From Lachnospiraceae bacterium UBA4381 (lineage in GTDB: Bacteria > Bacillota > Clostridia > Lachnospirales > Lachnospiraceae): a DNA stretch of 13,684 nt. The notes beneath the pieces are model-generated. The model was given only the letters and a program-made list of their open reading frames with translations. It was not told the DNA's origin and ran no database searches. The number at the start of each line of letters is the position of its first letter. Position 1 is the stretch's first letter. The DNA lies in NCBI GenBank assembly GCA_002391105.1, contig DGRT01000146.1, forward strand, positions 1 through 13,684. The letters are read 5' to 3'. Positions 5,042 through 12,998 of the stretch are shown here, piece after piece. A program made the position numbers and the translations under genes.

Positions 5042-7513
5042 TTATTTTTGCTTCATAAGCCTCTTTTCCGCCAGGCTGTACACCGCACTGATCACGAAAC
5101 ACAGTACACCGCTTATGAAGAAGCTGAGCGCATGTCCTGCTGTATTCTCGTAGGTTATATCTATCATCACCAGCTTAACTACGCAGATCAGCGATACAAC
5201 CAGTCCATAGATCCTGAGACTTTTGATATCCATTACGAAGCCCACTATGATAAATGCTATCGCAATGAGAAATGCACTTATACTCATTACGTAGTTTGCA
5301 GCATCGTAGGAACCAAGGATGGCAAGTATGAGTATAGTCAGCTTTATTCCAACATATACCGATAGTCCGGTATATTTCTTCTTCAAAATATTTACTGAAT
5401 TGATACAGAACAGCCCTATTGCACCAAGCACTACCATAAAATGCATGATTTCATCTTCTATAGTAAAGAGTGTGATCAGCGAGTAAAACATAAGACATGC
5501 ATTTATTACATATGTTACTATCTTAAAAGGCTTTTCATCATCATATGTAAGCCAGCTCCTGCCAAACGGTGTTACTAACGCCGCAAGATTCAGAAGTCCA
5601 AGTATCCATATGATAAGTAATGAAGCCAGATCATAGGTTCCATCATATTCATTTATAAACAGAATGATCACGATTATATTTCTGATCATAAACAGCCCAT
5701 ATGCGATACATTTATAAGTAATGCTGTATTCATTTTTCCTTACAAGCATAGCGATGCATACTATAAGGAAGCATATAAATGTCAGAATAGTATAAGAATA
5801 AATATTTACGCCAAATATGATGGTCAGTAATCCGTAGGCTATTAAACCAAGAGTCTTATGGAAATCTTCACCACTCCAGAAACCATATAGCAGAAGCGGT
5901 ATGGCTATCAGACTGAGACCTATGTATTCACTTATATCCTCCATACTAAGGATACTTGAGCACATGATTATAGCAAGTAATGCCTGCCATACTAACAGAG
6001 TGGAATTTGCAGACTTATCCACCTGCCTTTCGACGTAGAGCTTCTTCTTGCAACATTCCAGAAGGACATATATCACTATCGATAAGATAAGTATTACCAG
6101 CCAGGATATATCCTCATCATCTATCATAAGTGTTATCGCAAAATACATCAGTACGCTATACACTATGCTGATTATCGGAAGATAGCCGGCATTTACTTTA
6201 TCAACCTTCAGCATGTAAAGAACTGCTACAGCAAGAGTAACGACCGCAATAATTATAAGCGCTATATAAACAGCAGACGATGTCAGATTACCCGAAATAT
6301 ATCCGCCATCCGGCATATTATTTATACGGTCAATGAATACAGTTTCACATATGAGAATAAGTCCAAGTCCTGCCGCTCCAACTCCACCATGAATCATAAG
6401 CGATACGTTGTCTTTTATCCTGAAGATCAAAAATGCTGCAACTCCTACACATGAATAGATCGTAAGGATCATAAGCATTTCCGCATCAGAACTGTCAAGG
6501 CACATCAGGCATCCGGCTATAATGGATACCAGTATTCCAACCTCGCCGATTATCTCAAACAGACGTTGTTTATAGGTGGAAAGCCAGAGGACACCGGCCG
6601 CCCAGGCAAGTATCAGTACATAGAGTAATATCTCATTTATTATATGAAAATATGCATTACACATAAACAGTGATATATATAATGCTCCTACTCCGCAGGC
6701 AAGAAGCGATAAGAAAAATGCACTTTTTCTGCTTTTCTTAAGCCACATAAAGAGGCTGAATCCAGTTATTCCTCCACTTACCGCAAACATCAGGACAACC
6801 TTGATAACATCAGTAAGCGATGGAACCATCAGAATCGCGAAAAGTATAAAGCTGATGAAGATAAGGATGGATGCAGCTATGCCCATGATATTCTTACCAA
6901 GCATTTCCTCCATGCTGATCTTTCTGCTGCTGTTATTGATGTTGTTATTGATGTTGTTATTGATGTTGCTATTGATACCGTTATTACTGCCACTATTGAC
7001 GCCACTATTGATACCGTTATTGATTCCGCTATTACCACCCGGAACAGGTTGCTGACCACTTAATGAAAATGGTTGCTGCATACCCTGTGGCTGCTGACCA
7101 CTTGGCGAAAATGGCTGCTGCATACCCTGTGGCTGCTGACCACTTGGCGAAAATGGCTGCTGCATACCCTGTGGCTGCTGGACACTTGCTGAAAATGACT
7201 GCTGCATTCCCTGTGGTTGCTGACCACTTGGCGATAATGGCTGTTGCATTCCCGCCGGTTGCTGGTAAGCTGCAGTTTTAGGCTGCACGGAGCCTGTTCT
7301 ATAGTCCGGAGCCTGAGTACCATATACCGGACCTCCCCCCTGTCGATAAGGAGATGTATGTGTAGCAGGCTGTGTGCCATATGAATATCCGGACTCCGCA
7401 GTATTCTTCAACTGAGCTATCTGCTCCTCTAAACTGGTAAGACGCGAACTGACTGTTTCAAGCATTTTCCTGCTCGCCCTCAGTTCCTCTTCCAGCCTAC
7501 TTAATTCAGACAA
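5042..7513 (-). CDS. DUF2339-like large polytopic membrane protein with repeat-rich N-terminus
   Basis: The product is about 823 aa. Residues 1-40 form a coiled coil (RLEEELRASRKMLETVSSRL). Residues about 84-157 are five 14-residue Gln/Pro/Gly/Met repeats (QQPQGMQQPFSPSG), and about 161-195 are Asn/Gly/Ile-rich. After a short KISMEEMLGKNIMG box come some 20 hydrophobic segments up to the C-terminus (LAEKRLMKQK). A coiled coil, a low-complexity linker, a 'lGknil' box and then many membrane helices is the layout of DUF2339 proteins, whose function is unknown. Start: the frame is open to a GTG at 7540, but no ribosome site precedes it. AAAGGGGG lies seven bases before TTG at 7513, so I prefer TTG. 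It probably forms a transcription unit with the YitT gene. Confidence 0.82.
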   Translation of the reverse strand: MSELSRLEEELRASRKMLETVSSRLTSLEEQIAQLKNTAESGYSYGTQPATHTSPYRQGGGPVYGTQAPDYRTGSVQPKTAAYQQPAGMQQPLSPSGQQPQGMQQSFSASVQQPQGMQQPFSPSGQQPQGMQQPFSPSGQQPQGMQQPFSLSGQQPVPGGNSGINNGINSGVNSGSNNGINSNINNNINNNINNSSRKISMEEMLGKNIMGIAASILIFISFILFAILMVPSLTDVIKVVLMFAVSGGITGFSLFMWLKKSRKSAFFLSLLACGVGALYISLFMCNAYFHIINEILLYVLILAWAAGVLWLSTYKQRLFEIIGEVGILVSIIAGCLMCLDSSDAEMLMILTIYSCVGVAAFLIFRIKDNVSLMIHGGVGAAGLGLILICETVFIDRINNMPDGGYISGNLTSSAVYIALIIIAVVTLAVAVLYMLKVDKVNAGYLPIISIVYSVLMYFAITLMIDDEDISWLVILILSIVIYVLLECCKKKLYVERQVDKSANSTLLVWQALLAIIMCSSILSMEDISEYIGLSLIAIPLLLYGFWSGEDFHKTLGLIAYGLLTIIFGVNIYSYTILTFICFLIVCIAMLVRKNEYSITYKCIAYGLFMIRNIIVIILFINEYDGTYDLASLLIIWILGLLNLAALVTPFGRSWLTYDDEKPFKIVTYVINACLMFYSLITLFTIEDEIMHFMVVLGAIGLFCINSVNILKKKYTGLSVYVGIKLTILILAILGSYDAANYVMSISAFLIAIAFIIVGFVMDIKSLRIYGLVVSLICVVKLVMIDITYENTAGHALSFFISGVLCFVISAVYSLAEKRLMKQK
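6930..7032 (-). repeat. 12-bp coding repeat (Asn/Ile/Gly-rich)
   Basis: Degenerate copies of a 12-base unit (plus-strand TTATTGATGTTG and variants TTATTGATACCG, CTATTGACGCCA) are in frame with the DUF2339-like gene and encode an NNIN / NSGI pattern. Copies near 6930-6965 are almost identical, which suggests recent slippage. Because the unit is a multiple of three, changes in copy number keep the frame. Confidence 0.85.
7052..7261 (-). repeat. Five copies of a 42-bp coding repeat
   Basis: Copies begin at 7052, 7094, 7136, 7178 and 7220 at an exact 42-base period. The second and third are identical and the outer ones diverge. Each encodes one 14-residue QQPQGMQQPFSPSG-like unit of the DUF2339-like protein. 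Confidence 0.92.
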
Positions 7514-7645
7514 ATCTTTTTCCCCCTTTAACCTTTTCACGCATTTTTATAAATACTTACTTTTTTATAAAACCCTTTATAAAACTTTTCATAAAACACT
7601 TCTTAAAATCACTTATATCTTATCTATATTTTTCTTTATCTAAAT

Positions 7646-9037
7646 CTATTCTTTATCTAAATAATTTCTGAAGCCGGGATATGATTTATTCATACATTCT
7701 ATATCATCCAGCTCTACTCCCCTTTTAGTGGCAGCTGCTATCAGTATCGCTGACATAGCCATTCTGTGATCATGATATGACGAAAGAAATACAGGAGTTT
7801 CTTTTTCTGATATCACATTCCTATAAGCTGCTTCACTGCCAATGGGATATATTGTAAGTGTATCCTCAGTTTCTTCTGTTCTGACTCCGATAGCCGCAAG
7901 CTGTTCACGTATTGCCCGGATTCTATCCGATTCCTTGATTCTGAGTCTTCCCACTTCAGTAAATGTTGTTTTAGGAAGCTTAAATGCCGCCACCACAGCC
8001 ATATAAGGAACTATATCCGGAATGTCCGCAGCATTCCATATGATTTCATTTCTGAGTTCATCTTCCAATAATGCCACGTCCGTTTTCTCAGGGTTTAGCA
8101 AGTTAACAGCTTCTGCCTTCTTTGGGGCAGCATCCCCATCGTTACTCTGGTCAGATTTTTTTGAAGCATATTTTTTAACGACCTCCAAAAAATCAAGTAT
8201 CGCCTTATCGCCCTGATGGGATTCATAGTTCAGTCCCATTACTTCTATATCTGTAAACAGACTCAGGCAAAGGAGAAATGCGCCATTGCTCCAGTCTCCT
8301 TCCACTGACATTTTTTCCTGATTATCTCCCGCCTTGGAGCGCTCGCAGTTTACATAATATGTATCTCCCTCCAGAACTATCTTCTTTCCATATTTTTTCA
8401 GGACATCCAGTGTAAGCTCTATATATTTTGCAGACTTTACTCCACCGGTCACCTCTATCGACGAAGGTTCATCAAAGTATGATAGAGCCATCAGAAGACC
8501 GGATATATATTGAGAGGATACATTTCCTGCTATTATGTAACGCCCCGGAATCATTTTGCCGTCAACCAGAACAGTTCTGTTTTCACTGTTATAACCTATG
8601 TTAACACCATGAGGCTTTAAGGCATTTGCCAGTTCATCCAGAGGTCTGTCAAAGAGCCTTCCCTCAGTTTTAAAAACAAGCGTGTGAATATCCACTCCAC
8701 CCCTGTTAAGAATTGCATCAGCATCACCTTCAACATCTACTGCCTTGCTCTTATACGCAGCAGCAACCGGAATCATAAACCTGATAGTTGAACCGCTTTC
8801 CTTACATTCAAATATATCCGTCCCTTCAGCCAGCGCCCTCAGGCACGCCTTGGTAGCAATTACATCATCGCTGTCCGGAACTATGCCGCTGCCATCCGGC
8901 ATCTCATAGCTGTCCGAATCATAGTCATCCCTGAAGCCCGACAGAAAACGGACTATCAGTTCCCTATGATACATTGATTTGGAGGGAGGCGCCTGAATCG
9001 TACCCGTCAGAGGCTTACTATTAAAATCTATTAGCAT
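7646..9037 (-). CDS. aroA: 3-phosphoshikimate 1-carboxyvinyltransferase (EPSP synthase)
   Basis: The enzyme joins shikimate 3-phosphate and phosphoenolpyruvate in the sixth step of chorismate synthesis, in the cytosol. Family motifs are all present: PPSKSMYHR (17-25, Lys20), SGSTIRF (81-87), NVSSQYISGLLMAL (172-185), EGDWSNGAF (246-254), the catalytic Asp341 in IPDIVP, RLRIKESDR (364-372), YHDHRMA (421-427) and KSYPGF (451-456). At 463 aa it is longer than the usual 425-440. The extra length includes an acidic stretch at 36-58 and a polar Lys/Ser/Asp stretch at about 290-325. ATG at 9037 is preceded by AAAAGG. No other shikimate gene is in the window. A T-rich 105-bp gap with repeated TTTATAAAAC separates it from the next gene. 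Confidence 0.95.
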   Translation of the reverse strand: MLIDFNSKPLTGTIQAPPSKSMYHRELIVRFLSGFRDDYDSDSYEMPDGSGIVPDSDDVIATKACLRALAEGTDIFECKESGSTIRFMIPVAAAYKSKAVDVEGDADAILNRGGVDIHTLVFKTEGRLFDRPLDELANALKPHGVNIGYNSENRTVLVDGKMIPGRYIIAGNVSSQYISGLLMALSYFDEPSSIEVTGGVKSAKYIELTLDVLKKYGKKIVLEGDTYYVNCERSKAGDNQEKMSVEGDWSNGAFLLCLSLFTDIEVMGLNYESHQGDKAILDFLEVVKKYASKKSDQSNDGDAAPKKAEAVNLLNPEKTDVALLEDELRNEIIWNAADIPDIVPYMAVVAAFKLPKTTFTEVGRLRIKESDRIRAIREQLAAIGVRTEETEDTLTIYPIGSEAAYRNVISEKETPVFLSSYHDHRMAMSAILIAAATKRGVELDDIECMNKSYPGFRNYLDKE

Positions 9038-9060
9038 TTATCACTTACCTTTTTTCAATA

Positions 9061-9125
9061 TAATTTATCGGAAGGAAAACAAAGTCGAGCGAAGCGAGAC
9101 CTTGTTTTCACCCGATAAGTTACTG
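9061..9125. repeat. 65-bp palindromic intergenic repeat, copy A
   Basis: Nearly identical to 9176-9241 (one base shorter, one or two substitutions). The unit folds on itself: TTATCGG pairs with CCCGATAA at the outside, and GAAAACAAAG with CCTTGTTTTC inside, around a GAGCGAAGCGAG tip. It ends 23 bp before the aroA start codon. It resembles REP-type elements rather than a classical terminator, as no T-tract follows. Confidence 0.85.
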
Positions 9126-9173
9126 ATGAACCGTCAGGTTCAGCAGTTTATGAGAAGCGCCAGCTTCTCATAA
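9123..9173. repeat. Two adjacent hairpins between the palindromic repeats
   Basis: The first hairpin is 9123-9146: TGAACC, a four-base loop GTCA, then GGTTCA, extended by CTG/CAG across one mismatch. The second is 9148-9173, a perfect 11-bp stem (TTATGAGAAGC with its complement) and loop GCCA. With the flanking repeats this makes four hairpins in 180 bp between the regulator gene and aroA. Confidence 0.85.
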
Positions 9174-9175
9174 TG

Positions 9176-9241
9176 TAATTTATCGGAAGGAAAACAAAGT
9201 CGAGCGAAGCGAAGACCTTGTTTTCACCCGATAAGCTACTG
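9176..9241. repeat. 66-bp palindromic intergenic repeat, copy B, overlapping a stop codon
   Basis: Same unit as 9061-9125 with one extra A. Its right end includes the last two codons of the response regulator (CAG TAG on the minus strand). Copy A carries the matching CAGTAA. The similarity thus reaches into coding sequence, as though the gene's tail had been duplicated with the hairpin, or the repeat had supplied the stop. Confidence 0.85.
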
Positions 9242-10891
9242 CTTTCCTCTCTTTCGGAATTCGGCAGGGCTGATTCCGACATACTTCTTGAACTTAATGT
9301 GGAAATAGTCCACATTTTTATAGCCTACCATTTCTGCAACCTTATATACCTGAGCCTTCCCCGACAGAAGCAGCTCCTTTGAATGTTCGATACGAATCTT
9401 ATCCAGATAGGTATTGAAGTTAACACCCATTCTCTTACTGAAAATCTTTCCCAGATATGAACTGTTGTAACCAAAAAGCGGCGCCAGATTTTCAAGTGTA
9501 ATGTTAAATGCATAGTTATGCTCTATGTAGAATACCACATCATCTAATATGCTGTCTCTGGAGGAACCTCCTATTGCAGTGATTATCATATCAGACTGTT
9601 CAGATATAAAGGTTATTATCTCATACAGATAATATGCATTTTTAATATAACTGATTGCCTCCGAATCTGCCTTAAACGGAATATCAGCTTTATTATATAA
9701 AACCAGTACCTTCTCTTTTACCTGAAGATATATATCAAGCAAGAGATCCTTAATCTGATCCACGGACAGATTGGTAAGATATAGCTGCTCCTGAAGATTA
9801 CGAAGTCCTTCCGCCAGCTTATGTCTGTTAAATACCTGAATAGACTCAGTAAGCATTTTCACATATGGGCCAAGCAGCCTTAGTCTTACCGTTTCCAGCG
9901 GCATACTGTCATCTACCAGATATTTTTCATTATCCATTATCTCCCCATCACGAACCTCTACGCCGTAAGGCGGATGCTCAGGAGAAACATAGTGCTGACC
10001 TTTATCACAGAAGAAACGATTCTTCATATAGAAGCTTGCCACCTCATAGGAATCAGGAATACTCACCGCTTCTTCCACCTTAGGTCCTATAGCCAGGAAA
10101 ATGGTATCGAGAGGCGAATTCTTCTCAGGAGGCATCTCCATATCAAATCTGCGAAGCGCTCCCTTCAGCTTTTCCTCTGCAGCTTTCCCCTTTAGCAGCA
10201 TAGTTGCATAACCATCATCATCCACTATTTCTTCAAAAAGTGACGTATCATTTCCTGAGACAGCATTTTCACTTTTTTCTCTTCTAAGTTCTGTGTCAGA
10301 TAATCTTATCATTTCAGAAAAGCTGTACTCCGGATCCTCCAGATGAACACTGTACTTCTCCGCAAGTACAACTCTGTAAGGACCTGTTTCGAGACCCAGC
10401 TCATCCTTTTTTTCATCAAAATCATCCAGATCTATAACTCCTGTCATTATGTCCTTCAGGAGCTTTTCCCTGGCATGCTTAAAGTATATATCCCGTGTCC
10501 TGCTGTCTGTATGCTCCTGGTCAAGCTGGTTTCTGATTTCTGTCAGGGTTTTCTCGAGCTTCTCAGCATCAACCGGTTTGGTAAGATATGAAACGACATT
10601 TACATCAATCGCTTCCTGGGCATATTCAAAATCAGAGTATCCCGAAAGGATAATAGCCTTACCGGTAAATCCGGAATTTCGCGCCATTCCTAGAGCCTCA
10701 AGTCCGGTAATTCCCGGCATACGGATATCGATCATAACAAGATCTGGACGAAGCTCAAGCATTTTTGAGAGAACCTCTCTGCCTGTTGCCGCCTCCCCGG
10801 CTATTTCGTATCCCAAAGCCTCCCAGTCAACTATCCCCCGAAGACCCATTCGTATTATCTTTTCATCATCTGCTATTAATACTTTATACAT
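9236..10891 (-). CDS. YesN-type response regulator (receiver + AraC helix-turn-helix)
   Basis: This 551-aa cytosolic transcription factor starts with a CheY-like receiver (1-120) with Asp8/Asp9, phosphoacceptor Asp55 in MIDIRMPG, Ser83 and Lys105. A long middle region (about 130-445) of unknown fold is typical of YesN proteins. The C-terminus (about 450-551) is an AraC double helix-turn-helix (ITLENLAPLFGYNSSYLGKI ... VAEMVGYKNVDYFHIKFKKY, then GISPAEFRKR). Such regulators are normally paired with a YesM-like membrane histidine kinase and control sugar or polysaccharide uptake genes; no kinase lies within this window. ATG at 10891 has only a weak GTGGG ahead. The nearby esterase and YesL-like genes fit carbohydrate use. 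Confidence 0.93.
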   Translation of the reverse strand: MYKVLIADDEKIIRMGLRGIVDWEALGYEIAGEAATGREVLSKMLELRPDLVMIDIRMPGITGLEALGMARNSGFTGKAIILSGYSDFEYAQEAIDVNVVSYLTKPVDAEKLEKTLTEIRNQLDQEHTDSRTRDIYFKHAREKLLKDIMTGVIDLDDFDEKKDELGLETGPYRVVLAEKYSVHLEDPEYSFSEMIRLSDTELRREKSENAVSGNDTSLFEEIVDDDGYATMLLKGKAAEEKLKGALRRFDMEMPPEKNSPLDTIFLAIGPKVEEAVSIPDSYEVASFYMKNRFFCDKGQHYVSPEHPPYGVEVRDGEIMDNEKYLVDDSMPLETVRLRLLGPYVKMLTESIQVFNRHKLAEGLRNLQEQLYLTNLSVDQIKDLLLDIYLQVKEKVLVLYNKADIPFKADSEAISYIKNAYYLYEIITFISEQSDMIITAIGGSSRDSILDDVVFYIEHNYAFNITLENLAPLFGYNSSYLGKIFSKRMGVNFNTYLDKIRIEHSKELLLSGKAQVYKVAEMVGYKNVDYFHIKFKKYVGISPAEFRKRGKQ

Positions 10892-10925
10892 TTGTTATTT
10901 CCCACATTATAAACTATTACATTTC

Positions 10926-10940
10926 ACGATATCTTATCGT
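10926..10940. promoter_or_regulatory. Perfect 6-bp dyad upstream of the response regulator
   Basis: ACGATA and TATCGT are separated by three bases, 35 bp upstream of the start codon. A TATAAT at 10911-10906 lies between dyad and gene, but there is no good -35 element. The dyad may be an operator or a chance palindrome. Confidence 0.25.
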
Positions 10941-11003
10941 CCCAAATCTGTTACTTACTCCGAACAATAATACTTTAAAGCATCCAAGTTATGTAAACCA
11001 TAC

Positions 11004-11972
11004 TTATACATTTAATATTCTATCTTTGTATCCGCTTACCCTGTTTATCCAGCTTACCGAAAGATCCATCCAGCCTTCTGCCGGTTCATAGAACTGATTA
11101 TAATCATTTCGCGTCATATAGTCTGCAGTAGCTATACCATGGTCACCACCATTATATATATGAAGCTCAAAATCAACTCCGGCTGTCTGAAGCGCTCTTG
11201 CAAAATCCAGTGAATTTGAAGGATATATCAGTCCGTCTCCTGCACAGTGCCATATAAATGCAGGTGGCGTATCCCTGGTAACATATCTTTGCAGACAGTA
11301 CTGATCCTCCTGCTCATCTGTATATTCGCCACCAAATATATATGCATTCATTGCCACCTCAAAATCAACCAGATACTTACCGGCTTTTTCATTTCGCACA
11401 AATATTCTCTCCTTCGGAATATCCGGATGCATCTGATCTATTCTAAGATCCTCCAGCTTCATATCAAACGTTGCTCCTATATCCATATCTTTAGTAGAGG
11501 CACGAAGATCTATAACAGGGTATCCCAATATCATACCATTTGGCTTTATCAGCTCATAGTTTCCTTTATATTCAGGAAGGAGCTCTTCGTTATTCCAGAA
11601 CACCCCAAGCTGCGCAGCCACATGTCCTCCTGCGGAAAAGCCACAGACAAAAACCGAATCCTTGTCAATATATAGTTCCTCCGCATTTTCTCTAAGAAAT
11701 GCTACTGCGGAAGCAATATCCTGAAGAGGTCCCGGAGCCACAGCATATTCCTTTACTCCATATCTCAGAACCACCGCATGGAATCCCATCGACATATATT
11801 TAAGCGCAATAGGATCCGCCTCGCGCTCTGACAGATATGCATATCCGCCTCCCGGACATACAACTATAACCGGACGTTTAACACCATGCTGAAATTCCAC
11901 ATGATCATCCAGAAAATAACCTGTTAATGTTACATTTCTCTCTTCTGAAAGAGTCCAAACCTTCTTTTCCAT
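11004..11972 (-). CDS. Alpha/beta hydrolase, probable carbohydrate (acetyl-xylan type) esterase
   Basis: The 322-aa protein has the alpha/beta hydrolase signatures: oxyanion loop CPGGGY (39-44), nucleophile elbow GFSAGG with Ser113, likely acid Asp246 in CAGDGLIYP, and His278 in GGDHG. No signal peptide is seen, so it should act in the cytosol. Proteins of this shape in gut Clostridia often deacetylate sugars or oligosaccharides, but the substrate cannot be read from the sequence. I chose ATG at 11972, with AGAGG five bases upstream; a GTG at 11978 would overlap that site. It lies 112 bp upstream of the response regulator on the same strand. Confidence 0.85.
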   Translation of the reverse strand: MEKKVWTLSEERNVTLTGYFLDDHVEFQHGVKRPVIVVCPGGGYAYLSEREADPIALKYMSMGFHAVVLRYGVKEYAVAPGPLQDIASAVAFLRENAEELYIDKDSVFVCGFSAGGHVAAQLGVFWNNEELLPEYKGNYELIKPNGMILGYPVIDLRASTKDMDIGATFDMKLEDLRIDQMHPDIPKERIFVRNEKAGKYLVDFEVAMNAYIFGGEYTDEQEDQYCLQRYVTRDTPPAFIWHCAGDGLIYPSNSLDFARALQTAGVDFELHIYNGGDHGIATADYMTRNDYNQFYEPAEGWMDLSVSWINRVSGYKDRILNV

Positions 11973-12117
11973 AAACACCTCTTTAAATACTATCTTAAAA
12001 TCAAAACCAGTTTACCATACAGCAAACTATTTCATGGCTACCATTTTTCAACCTTTTTTATTTCCTGATCTTTCCAATATCCTCAGCAGCCTTTTAACTG
12101 CTTTAATTCAACACTAC

Positions 12118-12221
12118 ATATCTCTACTACTCTGACCATGTGCATGTTTTTCTGCTTAGCCCATCTGTATATTTTTACTACTCTGGTCATATGTATGTTT
12201 TTTTCTACTCAGCCCATCTGT
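12118..12221. repeat. 53-bp imperfect tandem duplication covering the 3' end of the DUF4230-like gene
   Basis: The block at 12169-12221 contains the last codons and stop of the gene plus downstream sequence (ACAGATGGGCT ... CAGAGTAGTA on the minus strand). It recurs at about 12118-12168 with scattered changes and a two-base loss in an A-run. The downstream copy has no start codon or frame of its own. Both copies carry a poly-A tract after GGGCT. Confidence 0.8.
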
Positions 12222-12909
12222 ACTCTATCTCGTATTCATTTATATTTTCATCTGCTGTAAGAAGTCCATTTATTACATCCTCAGCATTTTTCTTCACACT
12301 ATCCCAGAACTCCGTGTTAGCACTCAGCTTCTCTTCCTCTGTTGTCTTGAGTTCCGACTGAAATCCTGCAAATTCATTCAGATCAGAAGAAGTAAACATA
12401 GAATTCTGTACATCGTAGCTCTGGAAGGATTTTTCATCTAATTCATGTGCAATTATTTTAGGCTCAGGCATAGTAACAACTATCTTTTCATCCCCTTCTG
12501 TATCACTGACCATAAACTTGATATCATCCACATCTATTCCGGCGCTGATAACTCCCGAATATGTATAAACAGATTTGTCAGTCATAAAGGAAAACTCCAT
12601 GTCAAAGATAGGCTGTGTCTTCTCATAGGTTCCAACATCTGTATAGTAATACTTGTAGGTAATCAGCTCACTGGCAGGAGCAACTCTTTCCTGAAGAGTC
12701 TTTACCGTTATCTTAACCTTTGGGGGATTGGACAAAACCTCATTGGTATATTCGAGACTCTCTATCTCCTCAAGTGCTCCATTATAAAGCGCTTCCAGTT
12801 CAGCCTCATGACTCTGCTGATCCAGATAATACTTTATTCCGAATATCGCAGCCGTCGCAACAACAGCTAAGATAACAATAAATATAAAAATCTTTTTAAC
12901 TTTCCCCAT
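12205..12909 (-). CDS. DUF4230-like membrane-anchored protein
   Basis: The 234-aa protein starts with a positively charged tip (MGKVKK) and one membrane helix (about 7-25), followed by a short coiled coil (30-55) and an extracytoplasmic or surface-exposed domain. The order 'VKITVKTLQERVAPASELIT, then YKYYYTDVGTYE' (about 65-95), followed by alternating strands (YTYSGVISAGIDVDDIKF), matches my recollection of DUF4230, whose function is unknown. ATG at 12909 has AGGGGG six bases upstream. It starts 89 bp after the YesL-like gene ends, so a shared transcript is plausible. Its final codons lie within a duplicated segment. Confidence 0.75.
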   Translation of the reverse strand: MGKVKKIFIFIVILAVVATAAIFGIKYYLDQQSHEAELEALYNGALEEIESLEYTNEVLSNPPKVKITVKTLQERVAPASELITYKYYYTDVGTYEKTQPIFDMEFSFMTDKSVYTYSGVISAGIDVDDIKFMVSDTEGDEKIVVTMPEPKIIAHELDEKSFQSYDVQNSMFTSSDLNEFAGFQSELKTTEEEKLSANTEFWDSVKKNAEDVINGLLTADENINEYEIEYRWAE

Positions 12910-12998
12910 AGTATCCCCCTTATATGGAATTTATAGATTGGATTTTTCTAATGACCTCATTACGCATTTTTATCAGATTATTTCTTCATCCTGCTTCT

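Noticed and set aside
6801..7059. Leucine-rich frames opposite and beside the 12-bp repeat
   Set aside because: They arise from reading the repeat in other frames; no ribosome site and biased composition.
7052..7261. Regular 42-bp repeats as a CRISPR array
   Set aside because: The copies are contiguous with no unique spacers, are in frame, and encode a repeated Gln/Pro-rich peptide.
9061..9125. Copy A hairpin as a Rho-independent terminator for the regulator
   Set aside because: No T-tract follows the stem, and the unit is symmetrical and repeated, which fits a REP-like element better.
10906..10911. TATAAT as the -10 of the response regulator
   Set aside because: The start would fall about eight bases before the ATG, within the only possible ribosome site, and no -35 element is present.
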